64,000 nucleotides of DNA from Williamsia muralis NBRC 105860 (GCF_001598915.1 NZ_BDAP01000004.1:372001-436000), one strand, 5' to 3'; shown: positions 17,501 to 26,331, counted from the stretch's first letter. Notes: a model not told the origin generated them from the sequence alone. Numbers and translations are program-made.

Positions 17501-18357
17501 ACCGTCGCCGGGCTCAGTCCCAGTTTCCCGGCCAGTTTGGTCAGGTAGGCGCCGGCACGTTCTTCGCTGTCGTCGGGCACTCCGTACAGAACAGTCGTGA
17601 CGCCCAGTTCGCGCCACTTGTCAAGCTTCTCGGCCACCGGCTTGAAGTCGAGCACCACGATCTGCGGATCACCCTCGCGACCGGCGTCGGCCCAGATCTG
17701 CTTGAGCAACACCACCGACGCCTCGATGTCCTGCTCGCCCGGCGTGGTGATCCAGCCACCCGCGCTCTTGGCGATCCACTTGAAGTTCTTCTCGTTGCCC
17801 GCGGCTCCGACGAGGACGGGCGGCGACGGCTGCTGGACGGTTTTCGGCCATGCCCAGCTGGGACCGAAGTTCACGAACTCCCCGGCGAACTCGGCTTCGT
17901 CCTGCGACCACAACGCGGTCATGGCTTCGATGTACTCGCGCAGCATCGTGCGACGGCGCTTCGGCGGCACGTGGTGGTCCGAGAGTTCGTCGAGGTTCCA
18001 TCCGAACCCGACGCCGAGGGTGACCCGGCCACCCGACAGATGGTCCAGCGTCGCGATGATCTTGGCCAGGGTGATCGGGTCGGACTGCACGGGCAGCGCC
18101 ACCGCGGTACCGAGCCGGATCCGGCTGGTCACCGCCGCCGCCCCACTGAGCGACACCCACGGGTCGAGGGTGCGCATGTAGCGGTCGTCGGGCAGCGACG
18201 AGTCGCCGGTCTGTGGGTGGGCGGCATCCCGCTTGGTGGGGATGTGACTGTGCTCCGGTACGAAGTACGCGTCGAAACCGGCGTTTTCCACCAAAGGTGC
18301 CAACGTGGCCGGAGCCAAGCCCCGGTCGCTGGTGAACTGGACGATCCCGAAGTCCAT
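17497..18357 (-). CDS. LLM-class F420-dependent oxidoreductase
   Basis: 286 residues from the ATG at 18357, with AGGAGG four bases upstream. It is the first gene of a four-gene operon. The luciferase-like fold is shown by FDAYFVPEHSHIP, IRLGTAVALPVQSDPI and LSGGRVTLGVGFGWN, and the C-terminal VTTVLYGVPDDSEE is typical of F420-dependent members. PEHSHIP at the barrel strand end is characteristic of actinobacterial TIGR03619-like F420 enzymes. The upstream region holds a 17-bp palindrome and a KstR-like site that overlaps where a -35 box would lie, so control by a sterol-responsive repressor is plausible. Confidence 0.87.
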   Translation of the reverse strand: MDFGIVQFTSDRGLAPATLAPLVENAGFDAYFVPEHSHIPTKRDAAHPQTGDSSLPDDRYMRTLDPWVSLSGAAAVTSRIRLGTAVALPVQSDPITLAKIIATLDHLSGGRVTLGVGFGWNLDELSDHHVPPKRRRTMLREYIEAMTALWSQDEAEFAGEFVNFGPSWAWPKTVQQPSPPVLVGAAGNEKNFKWIAKSAGGWITTPGEQDIEASVVLLKQIWADAGREGDPQIVVLDFKPVAEKLDKWRELGVTTVLYGVPDDSEERAGAYLTKLAGKLGLSPATV

Positions 18358-18380
18358 CGTGCCTCCTGCTGCAGCTCCAA

Positions 18381-18397
18381 ACCGGTCATGGACCGGT
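18381..18397. promoter_or_regulatory. 17-bp palindrome before the LLM operon
   Basis: ACCGGTCATGGACCGGT has perfect 7-bp arms around ATG and lies 24 bp before the start of the first LLM gene, downstream of a possible -10 (TAGACT on the minus strand, 18414-18409). It could be an operator or a leader hairpin; the binder is unknown. Confidence 0.45.
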
Positions 18398-18411
18398 GCC
18401 TGGACACCAGT

Positions 18412-19518
18412 CTAGGCAGACAGACAGTAACACGTTCTATATTTGGCCAACTTGTGCAGACCTGGGCCGTCCGCAAGCGGATCGGCGTCGCGGAAGATGC
18501 CGTTGGCAGGCGTCGTACGGCTCAGCGCGTCCACCGCCAGCACCACCGCCGCCGAGGTCCAGCAGCTTTTCTCCACCGGCCACCGCTTGCCGTCGGCGAA
18601 CACCAGACCGGTCCAGTACGAGCCGTCCGGATCTCGCAGATGCTGCATGTCCGAGAGCAAAGCGGTCGCGTCCGCGACGTCACCGAGTGCATCTAGAGCC
18701 AAGACCAGCTCACAGGTCTCGGCGCCGGTCACCCACGGGCGATGATCGACACAACGGATGCCCAGGTCGGTGACAACGAAGTCGTCCCACCGCTGTGCGA
18801 TCAGTTCCTGCCCGGCACGGCCGCGGACGGCACCGCCGAGCACCGGGTAGTACCAGTCCATCGAGTACTCGGACTTCGGGGCGAACAGTTCGGGGTGGCT
18901 CTGCAGCGCGTGTCCGAGCCTGGTCTGCGCGGCCTCCCACGCCTCGGCCGGCTGGCCCAGCTCCTCGGCGATCGATACCGCGCATCCGAGTGCCTGGTGG
19001 ATGCTCGAGTTCCCCGTGATGAGAGCCTCGTGATAGATCCCCGGGTAGGTACCGGACGACTGATCGGGCAGTGGATATGTTGCGCCCCAGTAGATCTGGC
19101 CATCGGGCGCCTGGAACTTGATCACCAGGTCGATGGCGGAGCACACCATCGGCCACATCTTCTGCAGGAACCGGTCATCACCGGTGATCAGGTAGTGATG
19201 CCACACCCCGACCGCCACGTAGGCGCAAAAGTTGCTGTCGGTGTTGTGGTCGGTCACCGTGCCCAGCACGGTGCGGATCGCCCACGACCCGTCCGCGCGC
19301 TGGGTACGCCGCGACCATTCGTACGCCGCCTCTGCCTCGGCGATCAAGCCGGTGGCGCTGAGCGCCATCGCCGACTCGATGTGGTCCCAGGGGTCGGTCT
19401 GACCGCCCGGGAACCAGGGCATCGCGCCGGTGCTTTCCTGCATCGCCGCGATCGCCCGCCCGGTGGCCAGGCATTCTTCGGCGCTGATCAGGTCCGCGAG
19501 TTCAGGGATCGGCGTCAT
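18412..19518 (-). CDS. six-hairpin (prenyltransferase/glycosidase-like) protein
   Basis: 368 residues; the ATG at 19518 lies two bases after the stop of the methyltransferase gene. Repeated helical segments with Trp, Tyr and Gly (for example SAMALSATGLIAEAEAAYEW and SNFCAYVAVGVWHHYL) suggest an alpha/alpha toroid of the squalene-cyclase/prenyltransferase or glucoamylase-like kind, and databases label relatives as prenyltransferase. No DDxD-type prenyl motif is visible, so a glycan-acting role is equally possible. It is the last gene of an operon with a GT4 glycosyltransferase and a methyltransferase, which favours a role in a methylated glycan or glycolipid. The actual activity is unknown. 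Confidence 0.7.
   Translation of the reverse strand: MTPIPELADLISAEECLATGRAIAAMQESTGAMPWFPGGQTDPWDHIESAMALSATGLIAEAEAAYEWSRRTQRADGSWAIRTVLGTVTDHNTDSNFCAYVAVGVWHHYLITGDDRFLQKMWPMVCSAIDLVIKFQAPDGQIYWGATYPLPDQSSGTYPGIYHEALITGNSSIHQALGCAVSIAEELGQPAEAWEAAQTRLGHALQSHPELFAPKSEYSMDWYYPVLGGAVRGRAGQELIAQRWDDFVVTDLGIRCVDHRPWVTGAETCELVLALDALGDVADATALLSDMQHLRDPDGSYWTGLVFADGKRWPVEKSCWTSAAVVLAVDALSRTTPANGIFRDADPLADGPGLHKLAKYRTCYCLSA
18426..18439 (-). promoter_or_regulatory. KstR-like operator, one mismatch
   Basis: On the minus strand TAGAACGTGTTACT matches the KstR consensus TnnAACnnGTTnnA at all fixed positions but the last. It lies upstream of the LLM operon and covers the expected -35 region relative to TAGACT. 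It overlaps the 3' end of the next gene. Confidence 0.45.
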
Positions 19519-19520
19519 GC

Positions 19521-20276
19521 TCAGTCGGAGACGGAGCCGGAGCCGGACGCGGAGGTCGGAAGATCAGCCGGTTTGCGCAGGTAGATGATCACACTCTTGC
19601 CGAAGACCGGGTTGAGCACCTGCTCGCCGACGCGGGTGAGCTTGGGCGCCGACATCATGTCCCACACCAGGAGCTTGTGGTAGGCCTTGACCAGTGGATT
19701 GTCGTTGTTCTCCACTCCGACAGCACATTTGAGCCACCAGTAAGGCGCGTGCAGCGCGTGGGCGTGACCGGTGCCGGTCACCTCCAGACCCGCGGCACTG
19801 AGCTTTCCGGCCAGTTCCGACGCCTTGTAGATGCGCACGTGCCCACCCTCGTTGGCGTGGTACTCGTCAGAAAACGTCCAGCACACTTTTTCCGGCCAGT
19901 ACCGCGGCACGGTCACGGCGGCCAGACCGCCGGGCGCCAGGATCCGGGCCATCTCGGAGATGGCGTCGGTGTCGTCGGGGATGTGTTCGAGGATCTCCGA
20001 CATGAGCACCACGTCGAACTCCCCGTCACCGAAGGGGAGCCGCAGCGCGTCACCGACCTCGGCGCGGGCCTTGGCCGAAGCCGGTACCTGCCCCTCGGCG
20101 ATCATCGCGTCGAACATCTCGGCCACTTCGGACATGTCGCTCTCGGACTGATCGAATGCGATCACATCGGCACCGCGCCGGAACATCTCGAACGAGTGCC
20201 GCCCCTGCCCCGCACCGATATCGATGGCCTTGGTGTTCGGTCCTACGCCCAGTCGATCAAAATCAACGGTTAGCAA
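19521..20276 (-). CDS. class I SAM-dependent methyltransferase, TTG start
   Basis: 251 residues from a TTG at 20276, preceded by GAGGAGG at five bases. The frame is open upstream only within the glycosyltransferase gene, which it overlaps by 14 bp. AIDIGAGQGRHSFEMFRRG is motif I (SAM binding), and LRLPFGDGEFDVVLMSEILEHI includes the acidic and post-I motifs, as in Methyltransf_11 enzymes. It is cytosolic and transfers a methyl group to an unknown acceptor. Between a GT4 glycosyltransferase and a six-hairpin protein, a sugar or glycolipid acceptor is the best inference. The gene order recalls the mycobacterial Rv0224c/Rv0225 pair, a comparison from memory only. Confidence 0.88.
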   Translation of the reverse strand: MLTVDFDRLGVGPNTKAIDIGAGQGRHSFEMFRRGADVIAFDQSESDMSEVAEMFDAMIAEGQVPASAKARAEVGDALRLPFGDGEFDVVLMSEILEHIPDDTDAISEMARILAPGGLAAVTVPRYWPEKVCWTFSDEYHANEGGHVRIYKASELAGKLSAAGLEVTGTGHAHALHAPYWWLKCAVGVENNDNPLVKAYHKLLVWDMMSAPKLTRVGEQVLNPVFGKSVIIYLRKPADLPTSASGSGSVSD

Positions 20277-21528
20277 CGCTGCCTCCTCGAGCAAACTGAT
20301 CGATCGCTTTTTGATAGTTCTCAGCCGTTTTCGCGGCGACCGCCGCCCAGCTGTAACGCTCTTCCACCCTTGCCCGGCCACCTTCGCCGAGGCGGGTGCG
20401 CAGCTCGGAGTCGTCGAGCAGTCTGCCCAGCGCCTCGGCCAGGGCACCTGAATCCATCGGCGGTACCAGCAGCGCCGCTTCTTCCTGCTCGCCCACCACT
20501 TCCGGGATCGCCCCGGCGCGCGTGGCGACCAGCGGCGTACCGCAGCTCATCGCCTCCACCGCCGGCAACGAGAAGCCTTCGTAAAGCGAAGGCACACAAG
20601 CCACTTCGGCCGATGCCAGGAGTTCGGCGAGCTCGTCGTCGTCCAGGCCGGACACCACCTGCACGCTGTCGCGGATGGACAGCTGATCGATCCGGGTGTC
20701 CGACGGACCGCCCTCGACCAACTTGGACACCAGGACCAGTTCGACCTGCCGTTCCGCCCGCACCTTCGCGACCGCCTCGAGAAGGTACGAGACCCCCTTG
20801 AGCGGGGCATCAGCACTGGCAACACAGACGATGCGCCCGGCGACCCGCTCCGGCGACGGCCGGAACTGTTCGGTGTTCACGCCCAGCGGGATGGTGGTGA
20901 GCCGGCCCTCCGGAATGGCGAAGGCCTTGCGGATGTCGACCTCGCTGCTGCGAGATACCGTGAGCAGCCGGGGAATTCGCCGGGCGACGCGGCCCTGCAT
21001 CCGCAGGAATGCGTGCCAGCGGCGGGCCGTCAGCTTGCGCCACCCCTTGGCGGCTTTCACGGCGAGTTCTCGATCACGGGTGATCGGGTGGTGGATGGTC
21101 GCGACCACGGGCAGACCACTGCGTTCGATCTGCAGCAGGCCGTACCCCAGGCACTGGTTGTCGTGCACCACGTCGAAATCGTCGGTGCGGCGGCGCAGGA
21201 GACGAGCCGCACGAAGACTGAACGTCAGCGGCTCAGGGAATCCTGCCGTCCACATCGTGAGCACCTCGAGCGCATCGATCCAGCTCTTGATCTCCCACGG
21301 CCATGGCGTCCGGAACGGATTCACGTCGTTGTAGAGGTCGAGGCTCGGCACCTTGGTCAGGGTGACGCCGGCAGCGACCGCCTCATCGTCGAGATCGGGG
21401 TAGGGCTGCCCGGAGAAGACCTCGACCTGATGGCCCAGCAACGCGAGTTCCCGCGAAAGGTGGCGCACGTAGACGCCCTGTCCTCCGCAGTGTGGCTTAC
21501 TCCGGTAAGACAGCAGTGCTATGCGCAT
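20263..21528 (-). CDS. GT4-family glycosyltransferase
   Basis: 421 residues from the ATG at 21528. The N-terminal domain opens with RIALLSYRSKPHCGGQGVYV, the glycine-rich acceptor loop of GT-B enzymes. The C-terminal domain has SLYEGFSLPAVEAMSCGTPLVAT, the GT4 EX7E donor site (Glu in YEGF and in VEAM). Such enzymes use a nucleotide sugar with retention of configuration. It is probably peripheral at the membrane or cytosolic, with no TM segment. It is the first gene of an operon with a methyltransferase and a six-hairpin protein. Cell-envelope or storage glycolipid synthesis is likely; the sugar and acceptor are unknown. Confidence 0.9.
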   Translation of the reverse strand: MRIALLSYRSKPHCGGQGVYVRHLSRELALLGHQVEVFSGQPYPDLDDEAVAAGVTLTKVPSLDLYNDVNPFRTPWPWEIKSWIDALEVLTMWTAGFPEPLTFSLRAARLLRRRTDDFDVVHDNQCLGYGLLQIERSGLPVVATIHHPITRDRELAVKAAKGWRKLTARRWHAFLRMQGRVARRIPRLLTVSRSSEVDIRKAFAIPEGRLTTIPLGVNTEQFRPSPERVAGRIVCVASADAPLKGVSYLLEAVAKVRAERQVELVLVSKLVEGGPSDTRIDQLSIRDSVQVVSGLDDDELAELLASAEVACVPSLYEGFSLPAVEAMSCGTPLVATRAGAIPEVVGEQEEAALLVPPMDSGALAEALGRLLDDSELRTRLGEGGRARVEERYSWAAVAAKTAENYQKAIDQFARGGSVANR

Positions 21529-21655
21529 TGGGACCTTTCATACCGGGCCATTCTTGGCCGTAACGTTAGCTGCCCGGTACCTGCCTCGCTCATCGGCGAA
21601 AAAGGGGGCACACCGATGACGTCGGTCCTCGGACCGCGCCGCATGACCGCGACCA

Positions 21656-23371
21656 CTAGGCCCTTGCCGCCGATTCCATCGCCTCGATGGTGACGAACTT
21701 GATCCGGCGCCTTCCTGCTTCCTTGCCCGCGGTCCGTTCGGCGAGGTCGATCTTCTTCCACCCCGACCCGTCCACCCGGCCCGCGCCACGTTCGGCGATG
21801 AGATCCGGGATCTGCTCGCGCGACTTGGCAGGTTCGGAAAGTCTGCCCTCGGTGAAGTCGGCTATCACGGCCAACGCCGTCTCCTGACCGCAGATCCGGT
21901 TCATGCCGATGCCACCGGTGGCGCCTCGCTTGATCCAGCCCGCTACGTACACACCTTCCACGGGACTGCCGCCACGGGCGTCGAGCACGCGGCCCGACTC
22001 GTTGGGGACAACACCCTGGGCTCCGTCGAACGGCAGGCCGTCCAGCGGCAGACCGGTGTAGCCGATGGCGCGCAACACCATGCCGGCCTTCAGGTCGAAC
22101 TCTTCACCGGTCGGCGTGATCGCGACACGTCCCGATGCAGGCCTGGGCGATTGGCCGGCGTGATCGGCACTTTCGTCTGGCGAGTTCACGAACTCATTGC
22201 GCACGCAGCGGACGGTTTCGACGCCGTCCGACCCTTCGATGGCCACCGGTGAGACGAGGTATCGGAACACCACGCGCTTGTTGCCGTCGGTCGGGGTGCG
22301 CTGTGCGAACTCCTCGGCAATGCGCACCTTTGTTGCGATGGTCGAGTCGAGGGTGCCGGCGTCGCGGGCTTCCTGGCTCGCGGCATCCAGCACGAGCTCA
22401 TCGGGGTCGATGATGACGTCCACCCCGGGCATGTCCCCCATCGCGAGGAACTCGGAGTTCGTGTACGCGCCCTGTGCGATACCGCGCCTGCCCAACAGCA
22501 CGACCTCTCGGACGTTGCTGGAGCGCAGCTTGTCCAGCGCGTGATCTGCGATGTCGGTCTTGGCAAGCCGGTCGGGGTCGTCGAGGAGGATCCGGGCGAC
22601 GTCGAGCGCCACGTTGCCGTTGCCGACGATCACCGCGCGCTCGGCCGACAGGTCGAAGTCGCGGTCCGCGTGATCGGGGTGACCGTTGTACCAGGCCACG
22701 AAGTCGGTGGCGGCGATGGAGCCGGGCAGGTCTTCACCGTCGATACCGAGGTGCTTGTCCGTGGAGGCGCCGTGGGCGTAGATGACCGCACCGTAGTGGT
22801 CCAGCAACTCATCGTGATCGAGGTGCTTGCCCACCTCCACGTTGAGGTAGTACTCAAACGTGCGCTTGGCGGCAGTGGCCGCGAACGTCTTCTCCACGCC
22901 CTTGGTAGACGGATGGTCCGGCGCCACACCCGCGCGCACGAGCCCGTACGGCGTCGGCAGACGATCGAACATGTCCACCTTGATGGCGGAGTGCTTCACG
23001 AGTTCTTCGGCGGCGTAGAACGCAGCGGGCCCAGCACCCACGATCGCGACGTGGAGTTCCTTGCCTGCCGGCAGTGGGGGCTTCTTGCGGGGTGCGACCA
23101 GACCACCCGACACGTCGTGGTCGGTGTAATAGTCGGCATTGATCTGCAGGTAACGCTCTTGGCCCTCGTCGAGCGAGTCGTCGGGGAAGATCGCCTCCAC
23201 CGGGCACTCATCGATGCAGGCACCGCAGTCGATGCAGGTGTCGGGATCGATGTACAACATTTCCGCGCTGGCGAACTCGGGTTCATCCGGTGTCGGATGA
23301 ATACAGTTCACCGGGCAGACACTGATGCAACTGGCATCGTTGCAGCAAGGCTGCGTGATCACGTGCGCCAT
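21656..23371 (-). CDS. fprB: ferredoxin-ferredoxin NADP reductase fusion (FprB type)
   Basis: 571 residues. Residues 1-70 are a ferredoxin with CCNDASCISVCPVNC and CIDCGACIDECP, the Cys pattern of 7Fe/8Fe ferredoxins. From about residue 105 an adrenodoxin-reductase-like FAD/NADP domain follows, with VAIVGAGPAAFYAAEEL, PTPYGLVRAGVAPDH and NGNVALDVARILL. The C-terminus holds GWIKRGATGGIG. FprB proteins pass electrons from NADPH to ferredoxin partners such as P450 or Rieske oxygenases. The gene lies 38 bp downstream of a perfect KstR-type site on its own strand, so induction during sterol catabolism is likely. The thioesterase gene is divergent. Confidence 0.93.
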   Translation of the reverse strand: MAHVITQPCCNDASCISVCPVNCIHPTPDEPEFASAEMLYIDPDTCIDCGACIDECPVEAIFPDDSLDEGQERYLQINADYYTDHDVSGGLVAPRKKPPLPAGKELHVAIVGAGPAAFYAAEELVKHSAIKVDMFDRLPTPYGLVRAGVAPDHPSTKGVEKTFAATAAKRTFEYYLNVEVGKHLDHDELLDHYGAVIYAHGASTDKHLGIDGEDLPGSIAATDFVAWYNGHPDHADRDFDLSAERAVIVGNGNVALDVARILLDDPDRLAKTDIADHALDKLRSSNVREVVLLGRRGIAQGAYTNSEFLAMGDMPGVDVIIDPDELVLDAASQEARDAGTLDSTIATKVRIAEEFAQRTPTDGNKRVVFRYLVSPVAIEGSDGVETVRCVRNEFVNSPDESADHAGQSPRPASGRVAITPTGEEFDLKAGMVLRAIGYTGLPLDGLPFDGAQGVVPNESGRVLDARGGSPVEGVYVAGWIKRGATGGIGMNRICGQETALAVIADFTEGRLSEPAKSREQIPDLIAERGAGRVDGSGWKKIDLAERTAGKEAGRRRIKFVTIEAMESAARA

Positions 23372-23409
23372 ACGCCTTCAACCTCAGTACTCTCGGCGTT
23401 CCCCGAAAA

Positions 23410-23423
23410 TGGAACGTGTTCCA
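23410..23423. promoter_or_regulatory. KstR-type operator, perfect consensus
   Basis: TGGAACGTGTTCCA matches TnnAACnnGTTnnA at every fixed position and is fully palindromic in its outer arms. It lies about 39 bp before fprB and about 230 bp before the divergent thioesterase. The rest of the 282-bp gap shows no other clear signal. Confidence 0.7.
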
Positions 23424-23653
23424 ATTTTTACTTGAATTTACCTCAGCCGCCAATACCCGCCGAAGGCAAGCGTAGTTCTCTGCTCACAGGCGGCAACAAT
23501 TCAGACCGCCGACTGAGACACTTTAGGACGTCAGTCCCATTGGCGGTAGTGCCAACCCCGCTTCAGATGAAGCAACCTATGCTGCCCATTTGGGATCGAG
23601 TCCTGCCCGAGGCTCATCCCGCAGCGGACATCGTCCCAACCGAAGGGAACCCG

Positions 23654-24475
23654 GTGAGCCCAGACAAATCGACCATCGATCCGACCGACGTCGCGATGAA
23701 TCCGGCAGATCTACCGGAACTCAAGGAAGGCGCGAGCTACTTCGAGTCGAACTACCGGGTGCGAACCGGTGATGTCGACCAGGAGATGCGTCTGCGCCTC
23801 GACGGCCTGAGCCGCTACCTGCAGGACATCGCGAACGACAACATCGAGGCCACGGCCTTTCACACCAGCGACCCCTACTGGATCGTGCGGCGCACCGTCA
23901 TCGACGTGATCCGCCCGGTGTCGTGGCCGGGCAACGTGACCCTGCAGCGGTGGTGCGGCGCCCTGTCGACCCGGTGGACGAACATGCGCGTGCGGGTGAC
24001 ATCGGTCCACGAGACCAACCGCTTCAACCCCGAGCCCCGCGAGGACGGTCTGATCGAGACCGAGGCGTTCTGGATCAACGTCAACGACCAGGGCATGCCG
24101 ACACGGCTGACCGACGAGGCCTTCGAGATGCTCAGTCAGTCCACCGACGAGCACCGCCTGCGGTGGAAGTCGATGAACACTGCGCCGGTGCCCGAGGCAT
24201 CGGACAGCGACCGTGTTCATGTCTTGCGCGCCACCGACTTCGACCCGTTCAAGCACCTGAACAACGCCGCCTACTGGGCTGCGGTCGAAGACGAGCTCCT
24301 CGACCACCCTGATCTGGTGGACGCCCCGCACCGGGCCGTCATCGAATATCTACGGGCGATCACCCCGGCGGCCACGGTCACCATCCGGCGAGAGCGTGTC
24401 GGCGATCAGCTGCGCATGTGGCTGATCGTCGAGGATCAGGTGGCCGCGACGGTCACCGTCACCAAACGACCCTGA
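23654..24475 (+). CDS. acyl-ACP thioesterase-family protein
   Basis: 273 residues from a GTG at 23654 with GAAGGGA before it; a longer frame exists upstream but only antisense to fprB. The sequence holds two hot-dog repeats: VRTGDVDQEMRLRLDGLSRYLQDIAND in the first, and ATDFDPFKHLNNAAYWAAVEDEL in the second, with the HLNN motif that carries catalytic residues in this family. It hydrolyses acyl-ACP or acyl-CoA thioesters. In mycobacteria such proteins are single copy and of uncertain substrate. It is divergent from fprB and shares the intergenic region with the KstR-type site. Confidence 0.88.
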   Translation: MSPDKSTIDPTDVAMNPADLPELKEGASYFESNYRVRTGDVDQEMRLRLDGLSRYLQDIANDNIEATAFHTSDPYWIVRRTVIDVIRPVSWPGNVTLQRWCGALSTRWTNMRVRVTSVHETNRFNPEPREDGLIETEAFWINVNDQGMPTRLTDEAFEMLSQSTDEHRLRWKSMNTAPVPEASDSDRVHVLRATDFDPFKHLNNAAYWAAVEDELLDHPDLVDAPHRAVIEYLRAITPAATVTIRRERVGDQLRMWLIVEDQVAATVTVTKRP

Positions 24476-24489
24476 CGTGCGTTCAGGGC

Positions 24490-25044
24490 CTACTGTCCGC
24501 CGCCGAGAAGCAGCTCCATGAGCTTGGTCGGGGCGGCGCAGGGGTCGCCGCTCGGCGTGGAACTGCGGGGCTCGACCCACCATGTGTAGACGCCGCGGTC
24601 GGGTGAACGGGCGGTGACGCCACACGCAGCCGGACGGGCCGGATTGCGCTGCGTGAATGCCGTGACGCTGGCGACCTTGATGTTCTCGGTGGTGTAACCG
24701 AGCTCTTTTGCGGTCGACTTCTCGACTTCGATGTCGCCCCACTCGAACCAGTTGAAGGTGACGTCGGTGATGACCGGACCGGCCACCACCCAACGGCAGA
24801 TCGCGCCGAAGAATCCGGGTTCGGCGATCGACCCGCCGACGGCCTTGCCGATCGCCTCCGGCGTCAGCATCTCGCACTCGTACATCAGTCCGTCGAACCG
24901 GTCGGTGTCGACGTTGCCGTCGGACGTACCGTCGCCGCCACCGATCGAGGTGGCGTCGCCGTCGACCGCGCGGGTGCACCCGGCCGACAACGCGACCACT
25001 GCGAGCAGAGCCAGGATCAGGGGGACAACCCTGCGCCGGGTCAT
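24490..25044 (-). CDS. DUF3558 lipoprotein
   Basis: 184 residues from the ATG at 25044, overlapping its upstream neighbour by four bases. The N-terminus has Arg residues, a hydrophobic stretch (VVPLILALLAVVAL) and a lipobox SAGC, so it is probably exported and lipid-anchored. The mature part shows the DUF3558 form with paired Cys (CEML, CRWVV). Function is unknown; related mycobacterial proteins are envelope lipoproteins. It forms a tandem pair with another DUF3558 gene that is divergent enough to be an old duplication. The convergent thioesterase ends 14 bp away. Confidence 0.85.
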   Translation of the reverse strand: MTRRRVVPLILALLAVVALSAGCTRAVDGDATSIGGGDGTSDGNVDTDRFDGLMYECEMLTPEAIGKAVGGSIAEPGFFGAICRWVVAGPVITDVTFNWFEWGDIEVEKSTAKELGYTTENIKVASVTAFTQRNPARPAACGVTARSPDRGVYTWWVEPRSSTPSGDPCAAPTKLMELLLGGGQ

Positions 25045-25700
25045 GACGCGTTCTCGATCGACTGGGCGGACAGCGTCTTCGCGGCGGCGCAGATGTCGTC
25101 GTCGGCCGGGTTGCTCTGACCGTCCGCGGGCAGGCCGTAGGAGATCGACCATTCGAAGAAGTCGGCCCCGAAGGCGATGCCGATCTCGCAGATGCCGCTA
25201 CTCGATCCCATGAAGCCACTGTGACCGTCGATGGTGATGTCCTCGACCGAATCGCGGGACAACTGGATGGTGGCGCGTTCGCGCCCGATGGGGCTGCCGC
25301 GGTACCAGTTGAAGGAGAACTGGGGTCCGAGTTGGTCTTGCGAGGTGACCCACTCGCACACCGACGGGTTGTTCACCGTGTTGGTGAGGCCGGCGACCTT
25401 GGTCACCCGCGCGACGTCCTCGGTGGTGACTCCCCCGCATTCACCGAAGAACGGCCCCTCGCCGGCCTTGCCGGGTGCGCTCTCGGTCTTCGTGGTGGGG
25501 CTGTCGTCGTTCGAACCGCCGTCGGAGCAACCGGTCAGCACGAGCATCGCGGCCGCGAGCAGGATCACCACGTAGCGCAGCGGAGCTCGTCCTCGTCTCA
25601 GACCGGTTCCGGTCGGCTTGCCACCCCTTGAGTCCACAGGTTGCAGTGTAGAGATGCCGCCACCGATGTCGGCGTGTGTCTGCATGCCCCTTGTACCCAT
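25041..25700 (-). CDS. DUF3558 lipoprotein
   Basis: 219 residues at most; starts at 25700 or 25685 are possible, and either gives an N-terminal extension of about 40 residues before the hydrophobic segment LRYVVILLAAAMLVL and the lipobox LTGC. The mature part has Ser/Asn/Asp-rich linker residues and then a DUF3558 domain with Cys in CGGV, CEWV, CEIGI and CAAA. A true start nearer the hydrophobic segment cannot be excluded. It probably faces the outside of the membrane. It is the first gene of the two-lipoprotein unit, with the S4-domain gene six bases upstream on the same strand. Confidence 0.8.
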   Translation of the reverse strand: MGTRGMQTHADIGGGISTLQPVDSRGGKPTGTGLRRGRAPLRYVVILLAAAMLVLTGCSDGGSNDDSPTTKTESAPGKAGEGPFFGECGGVTTEDVARVTKVAGLTNTVNNPSVCEWVTSQDQLGPQFSFNWYRGSPIGRERATIQLSRDSVEDITIDGHSGFMGSSSGICEIGIAFGADFFEWSISYGLPADGQSNPADDDICAAAKTLSAQSIENAS

Positions 25701-25706
25701 GCGACG

Positions 25707-26075
25707 TCAACGTCCGCGCAGTCGGTCGGTCTCTCGCCGTTCCCGCTTGGTCGGTCTGCCGGCTCCGCGGTCACGTAACGGCAGCGCCGACAACAATTCC
25801 TTGGGCGGTGGCGGGGGGCTGCGGTCGATCAGGCACTCGGCGGCCACCGACGGTCCGACACGTTTGGACACCACCCTGGTGACCTCGACGATGCGCTCAC
25901 GCCCCGCTGCCCGAACCCGGACCTCGTCCCCGACGGCGACGTGTTGCGCGGGTTTGGCGGTGGTTCCGTTCACCCGGACATGCCCCGCCCGGCATGCGGA
26001 TGCTGCCGCCGATCGTGTCTTGGTCAGCCGGACCGACCAGATCCAGCTGTCGACGCGGGTACTGGGCTCAGCCAT
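25707..26075 (-). CDS. S4-domain RNA-binding protein (HslR/Hsp15-like)
   Basis: 122 residues from the ATG at 26075; longer frames reach upstream into the small membrane gene. The S4 domain occupies about residues 5-60, with STRVDSWIWSVRLTKTRS and AGHVRVNGTTAKPAQHVAVGDEV. The C-terminal tail is basic (GRPTKRERRETDRLRGR), as in Hsp15. E. coli Hsp15 binds 50S subunits carrying stalled peptidyl-tRNA; a similar ribosome-rescue role is likely. It is followed by the two DUF3558 lipoproteins and preceded by a small membrane protein, all on one strand. Confidence 0.9.
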   Translation of the reverse strand: MAEPSTRVDSWIWSVRLTKTRSAAASACRAGHVRVNGTTAKPAQHVAVGDEVRVRAAGRERIVEVTRVVSKRVGPSVAAECLIDRSPPPPPKELLSALPLRDRGAGRPTKRERRETDRLRGR

Positions 26076-26085
26076 GACGCCGGCC

Positions 26086-26283
26086 CTACTTGCGCAGCAG
26101 CGTCCAGGCCGCGCCGCCTCCCACGACAAGCCCCACGATGAGTGCGAGCCAGAAGTTCGTCAGCAACCACAGGACGCCGAACACCACGATCGCCGGACTG
26201 AGTGCGAACACCACCAGTCCGGGATGGGCGGCGACCGTCTGCCTCACGGCGTTGCGTCTGGCTGGGTCAATCTCTCTGCCCAT
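26086..26283 (-). CDS. small membrane protein, unknown function
   Basis: 65 residues; GAGGAGGAACC before the ATG at 26283 is a strong ribosome site. The N-terminal 20 residues are charged (MGREIDPARRNAVRQ), then two hydrophobic stretches LVVFALSPAIVVFGVLWLL and FWLALIVGLVVGGGAAW form one or two membrane spans. No family is recognised. It lies ten bases upstream of the S4-domain gene and may be cotranscribed. Confidence 0.75.
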   Translation of the reverse strand: MGREIDPARRNAVRQTVAAHPGLVVFALSPAIVVFGVLWLLTNFWLALIVGLVVGGGAAWTLLRK

Positions 26284-26331
26284 GGTTCCTCCTCGACCTC
26301 ACACCCCGGCTTGACGCCCGTGCGTCCGAGT

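Noticed and set aside
22541-23653. upstream part of the thioesterase frame
   Set aside because: It is antisense to fprB; the hot-dog protein begins after the GTG at 23654.
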